A DNA stretch of 43,704 bases. Source: Methanosarcinales archaeon. Lineage in GTDB: Archaea > Halobacteriota > Syntropharchaeia > Alkanophagales > Methanospirareceae. Positions 19,702 to 27,560 of the stretch are shown one piece after another. Under the pieces are notes generated by a model. The model was not told the DNA's origin, did not search any database, and saw only the letters and a list, made by a program, of their open reading frames with translations. Both the position numbers and the translations under genes were made by a program. The stretch lies in assembly GCA_030611585.1 (NCBI GenBank), contig JAUWPM010000006.1:1-43704 (forward strand), given 5' to 3'. Within the stretch, counting starts at the first letter, position 1, and every line of letters starts with the position of its first letter.

Positions 19702-20448
19702 ATGACTGATCAGAACCGGGATAGGGAGATATACGCGGATATAAAAGCTATTCCTCCCCTGATCGTGCGTGCTGATGGAAGGAACTTCAGGCGTGTCTTA
19801 AGCGGCGAGTTCGAGAAACCGTATGACGAGCGATTTGCAAAAGGAATGGCTGAAGCGGTGGCAATCTTCTTCGAGACGAGCGGGTTCGACCCAAAGCTTG
19901 CTTACATCTTCTCCGATGAGATAAATCTTTTCTTCCCGCAAGTTGTTCCGTTTAAAGGGCGGATAGAGAAGCTGGATTCTGTAATCGCGGGTTTTTTAGC
20001 AAGCGCGTTGACCATCGTGTTGGACTTTAAAGATGCTGTTGCCTTCGATGCACGGGTAATCCCGGTTTGCAGCAGAGAGGACGTTTGGGCGTATCTTGTG
20101 CAGCGGCAAGCAGAAGCATGGCGAAATCACATTAATGCCTATGGGTATTACGGACTGCAAGAGTCCGGGCTAAGCGAGAAGGAAGCGGAAGAGCGGCTGA
20201 AGGGTATGAAGGCAGCGCAGGTGCACGAGCTGCTTTTTCGTACGGGGATCAACCTGAATGAAACGCCAATGTGGCAGAGACGGGGCATTCTGATTGCTAA
20301 GGAGCGGTACGAAAAAGAGGGATACAACCCAAAAGCGGCGAAGAAGGTTGTGGCTACACGCTATGAGGTAGTTCAGCGCTGGGACTTGCCGCTATTCGAA
20401 TCAGAAGAAGGGCGAAATTTGATAGTGCAACTAATCAACCGAAAATGA
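19702..20448 (+). CDS. tRNA(His) guanylyltransferase family (Thg1-like)
   Basis: This protein of about 248 residues carries the Thg1 signatures: IVRADGRNFRRVL with the first metal-binding aspartate, and YIFSDEINLFF with the second, followed by KLDSVIAGFLASAL. The family adds nucleotides in the 3'-5' direction, either G-1 on tRNA-His or repair of 5'-truncated tRNAs; archaeal members mostly do template-dependent repair. ATG 19702 is preferred, with a GTG at 19693 possible. The stop overlaps the next gene as ATGA. Confidence 0.9.
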   Translation: MTDQNRDREIYADIKAIPPLIVRADGRNFRRVLSGEFEKPYDERFAKGMAEAVAIFFETSGFDPKLAYIFSDEINLFFPQVVPFKGRIEKLDSVIAGFLASALTIVLDFKDAVAFDARVIPVCSREDVWAYLVQRQAEAWRNHINAYGYYGLQESGLSEKEAEERLKGMKAAQVHELLFRTGINLNETPMWQRRGILIAKERYEKEGYNPKAAKKVVATRYEVVQRWDLPLFESEEGRNLIVQLINRK

Positions 20449-21290
20449 GAACCTATCTTGACTGCATTCCCTGTTTCGTTGATCAGGCACTCCGTGCAGG
20501 ACGAATAGCAACGGATGACGAAAAGAAACTGAAAGGGATCTTAGATGAAGTGGGAATGATGCTCCGTGACATTCCGCTTGAGAATACGCCGCCAGAAACC
20601 GGAATGCTCATATACGATAAAGTACGTAAAATCACGGGAGTATTCGACCCTTATAAGAAGCTAAAACGCGAAAGCACGGAAAAAGCTCTCGCATTATATC
20701 CCTCTTTGAAGAGTAAAGTTGAACAGTCGAATGATAAGCTGCTTACGGCAATACGAATTGCGATTGCGGGTAACGTAATAGATTTCGGCCCAAATAAGAG
20801 TTTCGATATCGAAGAAGAGATAGATGACGTGCTCACAAAAGATTTTGCGATATTCGATTACGATGAGTTCAAAGACTATTTTGGCAACACGAATGAGATT
20901 CTGTATCTCGGTGACAACGCCGGGGAAACAGTTTTCGATAGGATTTTAATAGAGGAATTGAAAAAGCCCGTGACCTACGTCGTTCGGGCGGTACCAGTGA
21001 TAAATGACGCAACCTGTGAGGACGCTTTACAGGCAGGCATTAATGAAGTTGCGACGGTAATATCGTCGGGAACGAGTGCGCCCGGAACCATCCTGAAAAC
21101 CTGCAATGCGGAATTTAAGGCGGCGTATAATAAGTCGAATTTTATAATCAGTAAGGGTCAGGGGAACTACGAGGGGCTTTCTAACGAGAACCGTCCCATA
21201 TTCTTTCTGTTGAAAGTAAAGTGTCACGTTATCGCTCAGGACGTTGGAGTTAATGTTGGCGACATCGTATTGAAGGGAATGAACGTTTAG
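20445..21290 (+). CDS. DUF89/ARMT1-type metal-dependent phosphatase
   Basis: This 281-residue protein starts with the cysteine pair LDCIPCFVDQAL, and has FDPYKKLKRESTEKAL, YLGDNAGETVFD (metal site) and VPVINDATCEDA, which identify the DUF89 family. Related proteins are metal-dependent damage-control phosphatases acting on sugar phosphates. The archaeal subfamily substrate is not known to me. Start ATG 20445 overlaps the Thg1 stop (ATGA), so the two are co-translated. It converges on the tRNA gene 6 bases away. Confidence 0.88.
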   Translation: MRTYLDCIPCFVDQALRAGRIATDDEKKLKGILDEVGMMLRDIPLENTPPETGMLIYDKVRKITGVFDPYKKLKRESTEKALALYPSLKSKVEQSNDKLLTAIRIAIAGNVIDFGPNKSFDIEEEIDDVLTKDFAIFDYDEFKDYFGNTNEILYLGDNAGETVFDRILIEELKKPVTYVVRAVPVINDATCEDALQAGINEVATVISSGTSAPGTILKTCNAEFKAAYNKSNFIISKGQGNYEGLSNENRPIFFLLKVKCHVIAQDVGVNVGDIVLKGMNV

Positions 21291-21296
21291 TTTAAA

Positions 21297-21371
21297 TGGG
21301 CCCGAAGGGATTTGAACCCTTGACCGCCCGGTTATGAGCCGGGCGCTCTAACCGTACTAAGCTACGGGCCC
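21297..21371 (-). tRNA. tRNA with anticodon CAT (Met elongator or Ile2)
   Basis: On the minus strand the acceptor GGGCCCG pairs with CGGGCCC, discriminator A. The anticodon stem is CCCGG/CCGGG with a CTCATAA loop containing CAT. The T arm is AAGGGTTCAAATCCCTT. There is no intron and no encoded CCA. A CAT anticodon outside the initiator type can be elongator Met or Ile2 (C34 modified to agmatidine in archaea); the sequence alone does not settle it. Confidence 0.93.
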
Positions 21372-21508
21372 TTACTTTACAAATCGGTATTAGTTCGTAA
21401 GGCAGTTTCAATTTTGTCTCCATTTTGTCTTACCTATCAATCCCTTCTTCTTTTGAATATAAAAACTCTTCTTATTAAACATATTTCTGCTATTCGGAAC
21501 TGCTAATC

Positions 21509-21599
21509 TTAGCGTGCCACCACAACCCCCACCACCTCCTCCGTCAGCCCGTACAAATCATAAACCAGCCGGTCAATCTGCGCATCAACAATCTTTATC
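21509..21599 (-). pseudogene. relic A: 3' end of a type IIG restriction-modification gene
   Basis: Minus-strand frame reading IKIVDAQIDRLVYDLYGLTE and then EVVGVVVAR-stop (stop at 21509-21511). It matches the last ~30 codons of the intact enzyme at 34356-37244 almost exactly. The ~65 bases beyond its stop (about 21440-21508, with CTATTCGGAACTGC and TTTGAATATAAAAAC) match the flank of relic C. Only the tail remains. The surrounding gene-free stretch (21372-21686) holds nothing else but the AbiE promoter. Confidence 0.75.
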
Positions 21600-21653
21600 A
21601 TCCCCCCTTTGGCAGACCTCGCACATATATATGTGATTAAACAAAATCTTTAA

Positions 21654-21664
21654 TTATTTAAATA
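21654..21664 (+). promoter_or_regulatory. TATA-like promoter of the AbiE operon
   Basis: TATTTAAATAT lies about 27 bases before ATG 21687 with no Shine-Dalgarno between, consistent with a leaderless abiEi transcript. Confidence 0.5.
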
Positions 21665-21686
21665 TGTAATTCTATAAAGATACACT

Positions 21687-22466
21687 ATGAACGTCCTTAC
21701 AATAAAAGTTGATGAGGAGATAGTAAATGCCTTTAAACACTTTGAGGAGTGGATTAGCATATGCCATATAGCCGAGGCACTCAAACTTACTTATCCCACA
21801 GCAGAGAAAATATGCTGGACTTTGACGGGCAAAGGGGTAGTTTTGTGGAAGCCCGGAAGAAGAAGACAGCAACTGTTCACGTATAATCAAGGCTGTTGGA
21901 AGAAGGAAAAAACCGATGTGTTTCATGAATTGGATGGGCTTCTTGGCAGAGATTATTATATTACAGGAGAAACCGCCTTGTTCCTTCACAATCTAACGGA
22001 TCATGCAATGTATCAGAGGATAATAGAGATCGCCCTGCCTAAAAGCAAATATAATGAAATTGCTGAAAAAGTAGTCGATAATTTAAACATGTATGCGACA
22101 ATCATACCGAGTAAAATTCCGAAACGATGCAATAAGGGCAATATAATGGCGGACGCTTTAGGCATAGGAGACGTTATCGTCTTAAGAAGAGCATTACATA
22201 ATCCCAGATGGTTGAAATTTTATGGTGATCTCAATTTACCTAGCGTTGAGATTATTTTAGAAGAAATTGATTTACCAGATAGAATGCTATTTGAATACGC
22301 TCTAAAGGCTATTGATTTAAATCTCACAGACGAGGCGTTTAGCACGCTATGTCGGGAAAAGCCTGTCTTGATTTACTTGAAAAAGTATCTTGAGGGGGAT
22401 AGAGAAATACCAGATACCATTTTGAAGGCATTAAAGGCGGCTGAGAGAAATGTCAGGGGATATTAA
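21687..22466 (+). CDS. abiEi: AbiEi-type antitoxin / transcriptional regulator
   Basis: This 259-residue protein has an N-terminal winged-helix-like part (WISICHIAEALKLTYPTAEKI...LTGKGVVLWKPGRRR) and a larger C-terminal domain containing YYITGETALFLHNLTDH, the arrangement of AbiEi antitoxins, which repress their own operon and neutralise AbiEii. The toxin gene overlaps its last 17 bases in another frame. Type IV toxin-antitoxin modules of this kind can act in phage abortive infection. Confidence 0.82.
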   Translation: MNVLTIKVDEEIVNAFKHFEEWISICHIAEALKLTYPTAEKICWTLTGKGVVLWKPGRRRQQLFTYNQGCWKKEKTDVFHELDGLLGRDYYITGETALFLHNLTDHAMYQRIIEIALPKSKYNEIAEKVVDNLNMYATIIPSKIPKRCNKGNIMADALGIGDVIVLRRALHNPRWLKFYGDLNLPSVEIILEEIDLPDRMLFEYALKAIDLNLTDEAFSTLCREKPVLIYLKKYLEGDREIPDTILKALKAAERNVRGY

Positions 22467-23406
22467 TTCATTGTTCTGGAGTAAGGAAGTCTTTAATGGC
22501 GCGAAGATACGGGAGTACGCAAAAAAAGAGGGTGTTAATCCCATGGATTTTGAGATACAGATTTGGGTATATGATACCCTAAAGGTGCTCAAAGAGTTCT
22601 CAGATTTGGATTTGTTATTCAAAGGTGGAACCTGCATTCAATCTCTGCTCCCCTTAGACTTCCAGCGATTTTCAATCGATCTCGATTTCAACATTGAAAC
22701 CCGATACAGGACACCAGAGTTTATTCTCACTAAATTCCGTGAATTAAATGATAAATTAGAGAATGAAGATTTGTTAGTCCCCGCATCTGAAACCAGACAT
22801 AAAACCAAGAGTTCAGAGAACCTGGTTTACGGCAAATTTTATCCGAAGGAATATGATCCAATTTCGGGCACTGTGACGCTCTATAGGCTGGTAATGTCAA
22901 AGGTGGTAGGCAGAAATAGGGAATTTGTCTACCGTGATGATCTAATAAAACGGGAGATCGTGAGAGGCATGTTTACTCACACACAGGTTCAGATAAATAT
23001 AAAACATCACCCACCTGCTTTAGATTGGGTCTTAAGGGATATTGAGTTGAAAATCCGTAAATATCCCGATTACAAAAAGGAATTACAATTTAAGTGTTCG
23101 TCACTAGGAGATTTGTTTGCAGACAAATTAATAGCATATAGAAATAGAAGGGAGTTCCGGGATTTGTATGACCTTGGTATGATGGCAAAAATAATAGCCG
23201 GTTCAGACATTGCAATCTGCAAACAAAAAATCAACTACGTTTTGGGGGATAACAAGATAATCCGAGATGTGGCGGAGGCGATAGAACTCTCGCTTAACAG
23301 TAAGGAGTATTCAGGATATATGCATGGTTTGCCCAGAGAAGTTGCACCATTAATCAGAGATAGAATGTTCTACACGGGATTAATCGATGTTATTGAAAGG
23401 ATTTAG
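22450..23406 (+). CDS. abiEii: AbiEii-type nucleotidyltransferase toxin
   Basis: This 318-residue protein carries the AbiEii signature LLFKGGTCIQSL followed by RFSIDLDFN (about 56-81), the GG...DxD catalytic block of the nucleotidyltransferase fold. Later comes DLFADKLIAYRNRREFRDLYDL, the second conserved block. AbiEii-type toxins modify tRNA acceptor ends in studied systems. Start ATG 22450 lies within the end of abiEi. It appears intact. Confidence 0.88.
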   Translation: MSGDINSLFWSKEVFNGAKIREYAKKEGVNPMDFEIQIWVYDTLKVLKEFSDLDLLFKGGTCIQSLLPLDFQRFSIDLDFNIETRYRTPEFILTKFRELNDKLENEDLLVPASETRHKTKSSENLVYGKFYPKEYDPISGTVTLYRLVMSKVVGRNREFVYRDDLIKREIVRGMFTHTQVQINIKHHPPALDWVLRDIELKIRKYPDYKKELQFKCSSLGDLFADKLIAYRNRREFRDLYDLGMMAKIIAGSDIAICKQKINYVLGDNKIIRDVAEAIELSLNSKEYSGYMHGLPREVAPLIRDRMFYTGLIDVIERI

Positions 23407-23431
23407 AATGTTTTGTTTTTGTATATAAAGT

Positions 23432-23545
23432 ATTTATAAACTGCCTTCTCTTTAAGACACAGATTTACACTGATTTACACGGATTTATTTAGGGGGAAGA
23501 ACAAAGTTGATTTTCATCATCTGTGTTAATCTGTGTTAACAATTT
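23432..23545. repeat. fold-back repeat, copy 1
   Basis: TAAAGTATTTATAAACTGCC...CTTTAAGACACAGATTTACACTGATTTACACGG is followed after ~45 bases by CATCATCTGTGTTAATCTGTG. The two CAGATTTACAC-like arms are inverted relative to each other, making a fold-back element. A copy of the whole unit is at 24098-24212 and a partial inverted copy at 37625-37690. Confidence 0.65.
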
Positions 23546-23549
23546 AGGG

Positions 23550-23738
23550 TTTCTCGCCTTTGCATAAACAGATGGTTTTTCCAGCTTGATTTGATTTGAT
23601 ACTCCGACTCCGAACCCCTTCTGCTCTGAGACTCTTTTCATCTCTCTTCAGCGATAAGATAATTTAGTTCCAACGTATTCTGAAAGGCAATTCTTTGGGG
23701 TTCAAGAATTTTTCTGCCGCCGGATACAGTTCTCTCCA
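23550..23738 (-). pseudogene. relic N1 of the lost gene family N
   Basis: On the minus strand this degenerate segment corresponds to the N-terminal part of family N (ELYPAAEKFL near 23735, NQIKLEKPS near 23575), with frameshifts and stops. The best preserved relatives are at 25384-25620 and 26998-27290. No intact member exists in the window. Confidence 0.6.
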
Positions 23739-23783
23739 ATATCTATTTATATTCCAATAGCCTTATAATCGTAGGAGTAAAAA

Positions 23784-24011
23784 ATGGAGAACCGGTTTAC
23801 TGCGGTCTTTCAAAAGACGGATAAATGGTGGATAGCCTTTGTTGAGGAGTTGCCAGGTGCAAATACGCAAGGAGAAACAATTGATGAAGCACGCGAAAAT
23901 CTCAAAGAGGCTGTTGAACTGATACTAAAATCAAACCGTGAGCTGAGTGAACGTGAATTACAATCCAGCGAAAGGCAAAACATCCACAGTACCTCGACAC
24001 GTCGAAATTGA
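23784..24011 (+). CDS. HicB-family antitoxin, C-terminus fused out of frame into a hicA relic
   Basis: The N-terminal ~58 residues (RFTAVFQKTDKWWIAFVEEL, PGANTQGETIDEARENLKEA) form a typical HicB partial RNase H-like fold. The last ~18 residues (SERQNIHSTSTRRN) are read from hicA remnant sequence in another frame, so the natural C-terminus seems lost. AGGAG lies seven bases before ATG 23784. It may still be an expressed antitoxin without a toxin. Confidence 0.78.
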   Translation: MENRFTAVFQKTDKWWIAFVEELPGANTQGETIDEARENLKEAVELILKSNRELSERELQSSERQNIHSTSTRRN

Positions 24012-24106
24012 CGATGCTCTGGCAAAGAAAATTTGTAAGGATTTGGTATTCCGAAAGTTTGAGTTGAAGGTTCTTTCAAAAACATTTTTAATTGTGTATA
24101 AAGTAT
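23974..24106 (+). pseudogene. hicA toxin remnant (C-terminal part)
   Basis: In the frame of 23974 the sequence reads GKTSTVPRHVEIDDALAKKI and CKDLVFRKFELK, matching the HicA C-terminal half (TTVPRH...EI...LARKICKDLGI in archaeal relatives). The N-terminal half with the catalytic histidine region is absent, and the C-terminus runs into the next fold-back repeat. It is a dead toxin next to the preceding HicB. Confidence 0.65.
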
Positions 24107-24212
24107 AACTGCCATAATTCTCTTTAAGACGCAGATTAACACTGATTTACGCGGATTTATTTAGGGTGAAGAACAAAGTTGATTTTCATCATCTGTGTTA
24201 ATCTGTGTCAAT
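24098..24212. repeat. fold-back repeat, copy 2
   Basis: Same unit as 23432-23545, including the identical GAACAAAGTTGATTTTCATC centre and CTGTGTTAATCTGTGT arm. Together with the relic that follows each copy, it indicates a duplication of about 300 bases (23.43-23.74 kb and 24.10-24.43 kb). Confidence 0.65.
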
Positions 24213-24249
24213 GATTTATTTTCTACACCTAAATAAACGTTTTTTTTGC

Positions 24250-24430
24250 CTTCGTTTGATTTTAAAACCCAAAACACATCTGCTCTGAGGCTCTTTTCGC
24301 CTCTCTTCAGTGATAAGATAATTCACTTCCAACGTATTCCGAAAGGCAATTCTTTTGCGTCTTCAAGAAATTTTCCACTGCTGGGTACAGGTCTTTTTCG
24401 TGAATTTCATGTTCCTCTTCGGGCACTTAA
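24250..24430 (-). pseudogene. relic N2 of the lost gene family N
   Basis: Minus strand: HEKDLYPAVENFLKTQKNCL then SEYVGSELS, followed by a stop, with further degenerate family N sequence (RADVFG-like) to 24250. It is nearly identical to the matching part of relic N4, and the pair belongs to the duplication that also carries the DUF104 antitoxin. Confidence 0.65.
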
Positions 24431-24499
24431 GACAGAGCCTGATTCGTATAAAGCCTACACCCTTTAATATTTTGAAATATATCTTAAAAGTGAGAGGGA

Positions 24500-24709
24500 A
24501 TGGGAGAAATAGAAGCGATATATGAGGAAGGGGTGTTGAGGATTGTAAAGCCGGCGAAGATAGAGTCTGACGTTGTAACTGTGAGAATATTGAACAGGGA
24601 CGAGACGCTTACGGAAGAGGATATGAAAGACATCTTGAAAGCTATGGATGAAAGAGAGAAAGGGCATTATTACAAGTTGAAAGAAGTGTTTGGAACTGCC
24701 GTAATATAA
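24500..24709 (+). CDS. DUF104/AF2212-like antitoxin, copy 1 (orphan)
   Basis: This 69-residue protein begins GEIEAIYEEGVLRIVKPAKI, the signature of the AF2212-like (DUF104) antitoxin family. It is almost identical to the copy at 27363-27560, but the last residues differ (KEVFGTAVI) and no toxin follows. The duplicated segment ends within its last codons. A TATA-like ATATATCTTAAAAG lies just upstream. Confidence 0.8.
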   Translation: MGEIEAIYEEGVLRIVKPAKIESDVVTVRILNRDETLTEEDMKDILKAMDEREKGHYYKLKEVFGTAVI

Positions 24710-24769
24710 AGCCATTTGCAAATCTTTTTAAAAAGAAAACCCCAAATCTAAATACAAAGGAGGTTTTGT

Positions 24770-25009
24770 ATGTTCGAACGTATCTCGATAGACCCGAAAG
24801 TTTGCCACGGAGAAGCGTGCATCAAAGGGACACGTATTCCTGTCCACCTGATTGTTCGCATGTTAGCTAATGGGGACACAATAGAAGAACTCCTCGAGGA
24901 TTATCCCTCGTTAGAACGTACGGATATTCTCGCTTGCCTGGATTACGCTGCGGCACTTGCCGAGGAGCAAGTTACGCCTATTGAAGTAGTAGCAAGAGAA
25001 AAAAGATGA
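24770..25009 (+). CDS. DUF433 antitoxin
   Basis: This 79-residue protein reads ISIDPKVCHGEACIKGTRIP then VHLIVRMLANGDTIEELLED, the DUF433 helix-turn-helix signature. It starts at ATG 24770, seven bases after AAGGAGG, and its stop overlaps the next gene (ATGA). DUF433 proteins pair with DUF5615 PIN-like proteins as antitoxins; here the pair is complete. Confidence 0.9.
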   Translation: MFERISIDPKVCHGEACIKGTRIPVHLIVRMLANGDTIEELLEDYPSLERTDILACLDYAAALAEEQVTPIEVVAREKR

Positions 25010-25383
25010 AAATCTTAGTGGACGAGAATATTCCCCTGGCGACAGTGCGAGCGTTGCGTGGGCAGGGTCACGATGTGTTAGACATTCGAGGAACAACAGA
25101 TGAAGGAATACCCGATTATGCTCTCTGGGATATGGCTCAGCGAGAAGAACGGTTGCTAATCACAACGGATAAAGGATTTGTACACAATCGTGAACAGCTA
25201 CATCATGGCATCTTGATTATCCGCCTTCGGCAGCCAAATAGGCGAAAAATTGACGCACGAGTAATGCAAGCTATTGCTCAGTTTAGGACAGCCGAATGGC
25301 TTGGACTGTTGGTCGTGATGCGAGACAGTACTCAAAGCATATGGCGAGTAAGTAAAGGCGAAAACTTCAAAACTTTCCGTTGA
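25006..25383 (+). CDS. DUF5615 PIN-like toxin
   Basis: This 125-residue protein starts MKILVDENIPLATVRALRGQ and contains DYALWDMAQREERLLITTDK then GFV, the DUF5615 (Mut7-C-like PIN) acidic motifs D6, E7 and TTDKGF. It is a predicted RNase. It is translationally coupled to the DUF433 antitoxin. Family N relic sequence begins directly at its stop codon (25384), which marks a rearrangement junction. Confidence 0.88.
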   Translation: MKILVDENIPLATVRALRGQGHDVLDIRGTTDEGIPDYALWDMAQREERLLITTDKGFVHNREQLHHGILIIRLRQPNRRKIDARVMQAIAQFRTAEWLGLLVVMRDSTQSIWRVSKGENFKTFR

Positions 25384-25620
25384 TCCAAAGATATAAACGT
25401 AATCGGCATATTTCAAGAGTTCTACGGCTTCGCCAACGGCTTTGCCGAAACTCCGGCGTTTTAGTTCCTTTTTACCTTTGCATAAATAGATGGTTTTTCC
25501 AGCTTGATTTGATTTGACACTCCAAACACATCTGCTCTCAGGCTGGTTTTTTCTCGCTTTGGGGATAGTTCAGTTCCAACGTATTCCGAAAGGCAATTCT
25601 TTGGGGGGCTTCAAGAAATT
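25384..25620 (-). pseudogene. relic N3 of the lost gene family N (longest C-terminal extent)
   Basis: Minus strand, with one frame change: ENFLKPPKELPF or KNCLSEYVGTELSPKREKTS, LRADVFGVSNQIKLEKPS, then GKKELKRRSFGKAVGEAVEL and KYADYVYIFG. It stops abruptly at the DUF5615 gene end. The order ADVFG...GKKEL may reflect a D...E/K-x-K nuclease-like core, but that is only suggestive. The gene-free remainder to 25736 shows nothing else. Confidence 0.65.
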
Positions 25621-25736
25621 TTCACCTATTTTATTGTTCATTTGTAATAATTGCGGTGAGAAGCATCAAAGCATTATTTAGGTCATGCTATGCTGACTCT
25701 ACCGACGAACGTTTGGCGTGGTCTGAGAAGTACTTC

Positions 25737-25979
25737 TCATATAGACGCTACATACGCGGTGATTCGTTTTAATTCCATCTTTCCACGATTGAATTCGTTT
25801 ATAACTCTGTCTATTCTCTGCATTTCGTCATAACTAACTATTTTCTCGCCACATTTCTCGCAAACCTTTGCATGGACGTTTTCAATAACTAATAACTTCT
25901 CACCCAGCCATATATCTTCTTTTACCTCTGTCTCTTCCAATTCTCCCCCGCAAATAGAGCATAATTCTTTTGCTTCCAT
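25737..25979 (-). CDS. YgiT-type zinc-finger antitoxin (orphan)
   Basis: This 80-residue protein has two CxxC pairs, CSICGGELEETEV and VCEKCGEKIVSYDE, the YgiT/MqsA N-terminal zinc finger with the following helix. It lacks the DNA-binding HTH of full MqsA. Its usual toxin partner (a DUF4258 or MqsR type) is not next to it. A TATA-like GGTATATAAATGG lies about 70 bases upstream (26045-26060). The toxin may have been lost like the other toxins in this island. Confidence 0.82.
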   Translation of the reverse strand: MEAKELCSICGGELEETEVKEDIWLGEKLLVIENVHAKVCEKCGEKIVSYDEMQRIDRVINEFNRGKMELKRITAYVASI

Positions 25980-26129
25980 CTCTTAAAGATAATATGCGCT
26001 GATTTATTCTATTCCTTTTTCCAAACTCGCGAATCTTTTTCAAAACTGCCATTTATATACCTCTGTTCAAAGTTTAGACTATATAAAAAGGACGTTTACG
26101 TTTCATCCATAAACGAGCGGTAACTACAT

Positions 26130-26357
26130 CTATACTTCTACTTCTATCTCTTGAACACCCGCGAATCGGGTAACAGGTAGCTTCTTCTCTTCTTCTGCAA
26201 AAGCCTCAAGATGCGCTTCAATTGCCTCCTTCAGATTCGCCATAAGTTCGTCAAGTGTCTTTCTATAGGAATAGCAACCCTTTAGTGAGGGGACGGTGCC
26301 AATAAAAACGCCGTCCTCATCCTTTTCGATTAATACGACGAAGCTTTGTTTTGTCAT
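26130..26357 (-). CDS. HicB-family antitoxin
   Basis: This 75-residue protein reads FVVLIEKDEDGVFIGTVPSL then KGCYSYRKTLDELMANLKEA, the classical HicB fold. It is preceded on the same strand by a decayed hicA (26384-26500), so the order was hicA-hicB. It looks intact, so the antitoxin is retained while the toxin is not. Confidence 0.85.
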   Translation of the reverse strand: MTKQSFVVLIEKDEDGVFIGTVPSLKGCYSYRKTLDELMANLKEAIEAHLEAFAEEEKKLPVTRFAGVQEIEVEV

Positions 26358-26383
26358 TAGCTTATCTCGAATACAAATGCTGA

Positions 26384-26500
26384 TTAACGAGATTTAAGCC
26401 ATTCCTCTCTTGTAACTCACGCTCGCTTCAGGATTCGAGTGAGAAGGTCAGCACCGATCTCTTTCCGATGCGGATTTGGAGTGGTTAGAACCAGAATTTA
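26384..26500 (-). pseudogene. hicA toxin remnant with internal stop
   Basis: Minus strand: LVLTTPNPHRKEIGADLLTR, ILKRA, TGA stop, VTREEWLKSR, stop at 26384-26386. It aligns directly with the intact HicA at 28882-29109 (LVLTIPNPHRGDISIDLLAR...AGITREDWLKSR). The N-terminal half is missing, and one codon (GGA in the intact gene) has become TGA. The toxin is dead. Confidence 0.72.
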
Positions 26501-26539
26501 TCGCTTCTTAAACGCACTTATTTCTTATACTATGTTATT

Positions 26540-26947
26540 ATGTTAAGTGAAACCGAAATAGAAGAGATGTGGCAGGCATACCAAGAGCATCAATCTGCTT
26601 ATTTCGTGGCTGCTACGTGTAAAGTCTCTTCAACAACCGCAAGGAAATATCGTGACTCTGAACATTGGGATGAACGTCTCCGAAAAATCAGAGCTAAAGC
26701 CAGTGCGTTAGCGGATAATAAAGTTGCACGGGAACTTGCAAAAGATATTGAGGTAGCTCATGACATCCAAATGCAAATCGCCGATTCCCTCCAGAAGCAG
26801 CTTGTGGCTGGCAACTATAAAGCAACCGTTAGAGACTATGAACGGCTCGTTAGACTGGAGCATTTCCTCAGAGGCTCGTCAGATAGCAGAACTAAACATC
26901 CCGACATCTCATTTGAATGGCTCGAGGATGACGGTACCATGAAATAG
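26540..26947 (+). CDS. HTH protein resembling a phage terminase small subunit
   Basis: This 135-residue protein starts with a helix and an HTH-like FVAATCKVSSTTARKYRDSE, HWDERL, then a long helix (KIRAKASALADNKVARELAK) and ends acidic. This layout resembles small terminase subunits and related HTH proteins of archaeal viruses. No large terminase or other phage gene follows. ATG 26540. Its function here is open; it could also be a transposition or regulatory protein. Confidence 0.55.
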   Translation: MLSETEIEEMWQAYQEHQSAYFVAATCKVSSTTARKYRDSEHWDERLRKIRAKASALADNKVARELAKDIEVAHDIQMQIADSLQKQLVAGNYKATVRDYERLVRLEHFLRGSSDSRTKHPDISFEWLEDDGTMK

Positions 26948-26997
26948 AGGCTCCAGTTTGTAAGCGGCAATGATGCCAATAACTCTCCTGAAAAATG

Positions 26998-27290
26998 TAG
27001 ACATAATCTGCGTATTTCAAGAGTTCTACGGCTTCGCCAACGACTTTGCCGAAACTCCGGCGTTTCAGTTCCTTTTTCCCCCGCACATAAATAAATGAGC
27101 TTTTCACCTTGATTTGATTTTGGTACTCCGAACCCCTTCTGCTCTGAGGATGGTTTTACCTCTCTTCAGTGATAAGATAATTCACTTCCAACGTATTCCG
27201 AAAGGCAATTCTTTTGCGTCTTCAAGAAATTTTCCACTGCCGGATACAGGTCTTTCTCGTGCGTTTTAAGTTCCTCTTTGGGCACTTAAG
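26998..27290 (-). pseudogene. relic N4 of the lost gene family N
   Basis: Minus strand: EKDLYPAVENFL near 27260, SEYVGSELS near 27195, then after frame changes KKELKRRSFGKVVGEAVELL and KYADYVYIF near 27000. Sequence homology ends at about 26998, where unrelated sequence continues. Its upper part is nearly identical to relic N2. Confidence 0.65.
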
Positions 27291-27362
27291 ACAGAGCCTG
27301 ATTTGTATAAAGTCTACATACACCCTTTAATATTTTGAAATATATCTTAAAAGTGAGAGGGA

Positions 27363-27560
27363 ATGGGAGAAATAGAAGCGATATATGAGGAAGGGGTGTT
27401 GAGGATTGTAAAGCCCGCAAAGATAGAGTCTGATGTTGTGACTGTAAGAATATTGAACAGGGACGAGACGCTTACGGAAGAGGATATGAAAGACATCTTG
27501 AAAGCTATGGATGAAAGAGAGAAGGGGAATTATTACAAGTTAGAAGAAGTGTTTGAATGA
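27363..27560 (+). CDS. DUF104/AF2212-like antitoxin, copy 2
   Basis: This 65-residue protein has the same GEIEAIYEEGVLRIVKPAKI start as copy 1. The two differ at only a few codons, mainly at the C-terminus (here KLEEVFE). Its stop overlaps the RelE start as ATGA (27557), so this copy preserves the original antitoxin-toxin junction that copy 1 lost. Confidence 0.83.
   Translation: MGEIEAIYEEGVLRIVKPAKIESDVVTVRILNRDETLTEEDMKDILKAMDEREKGNYYKLEEVFE

Noticed and set aside
24246-24467. 73-codon plus-strand frame
   Set aside because: It is the antisense of relic N2 and similar frames arise wherever this relic occurs.
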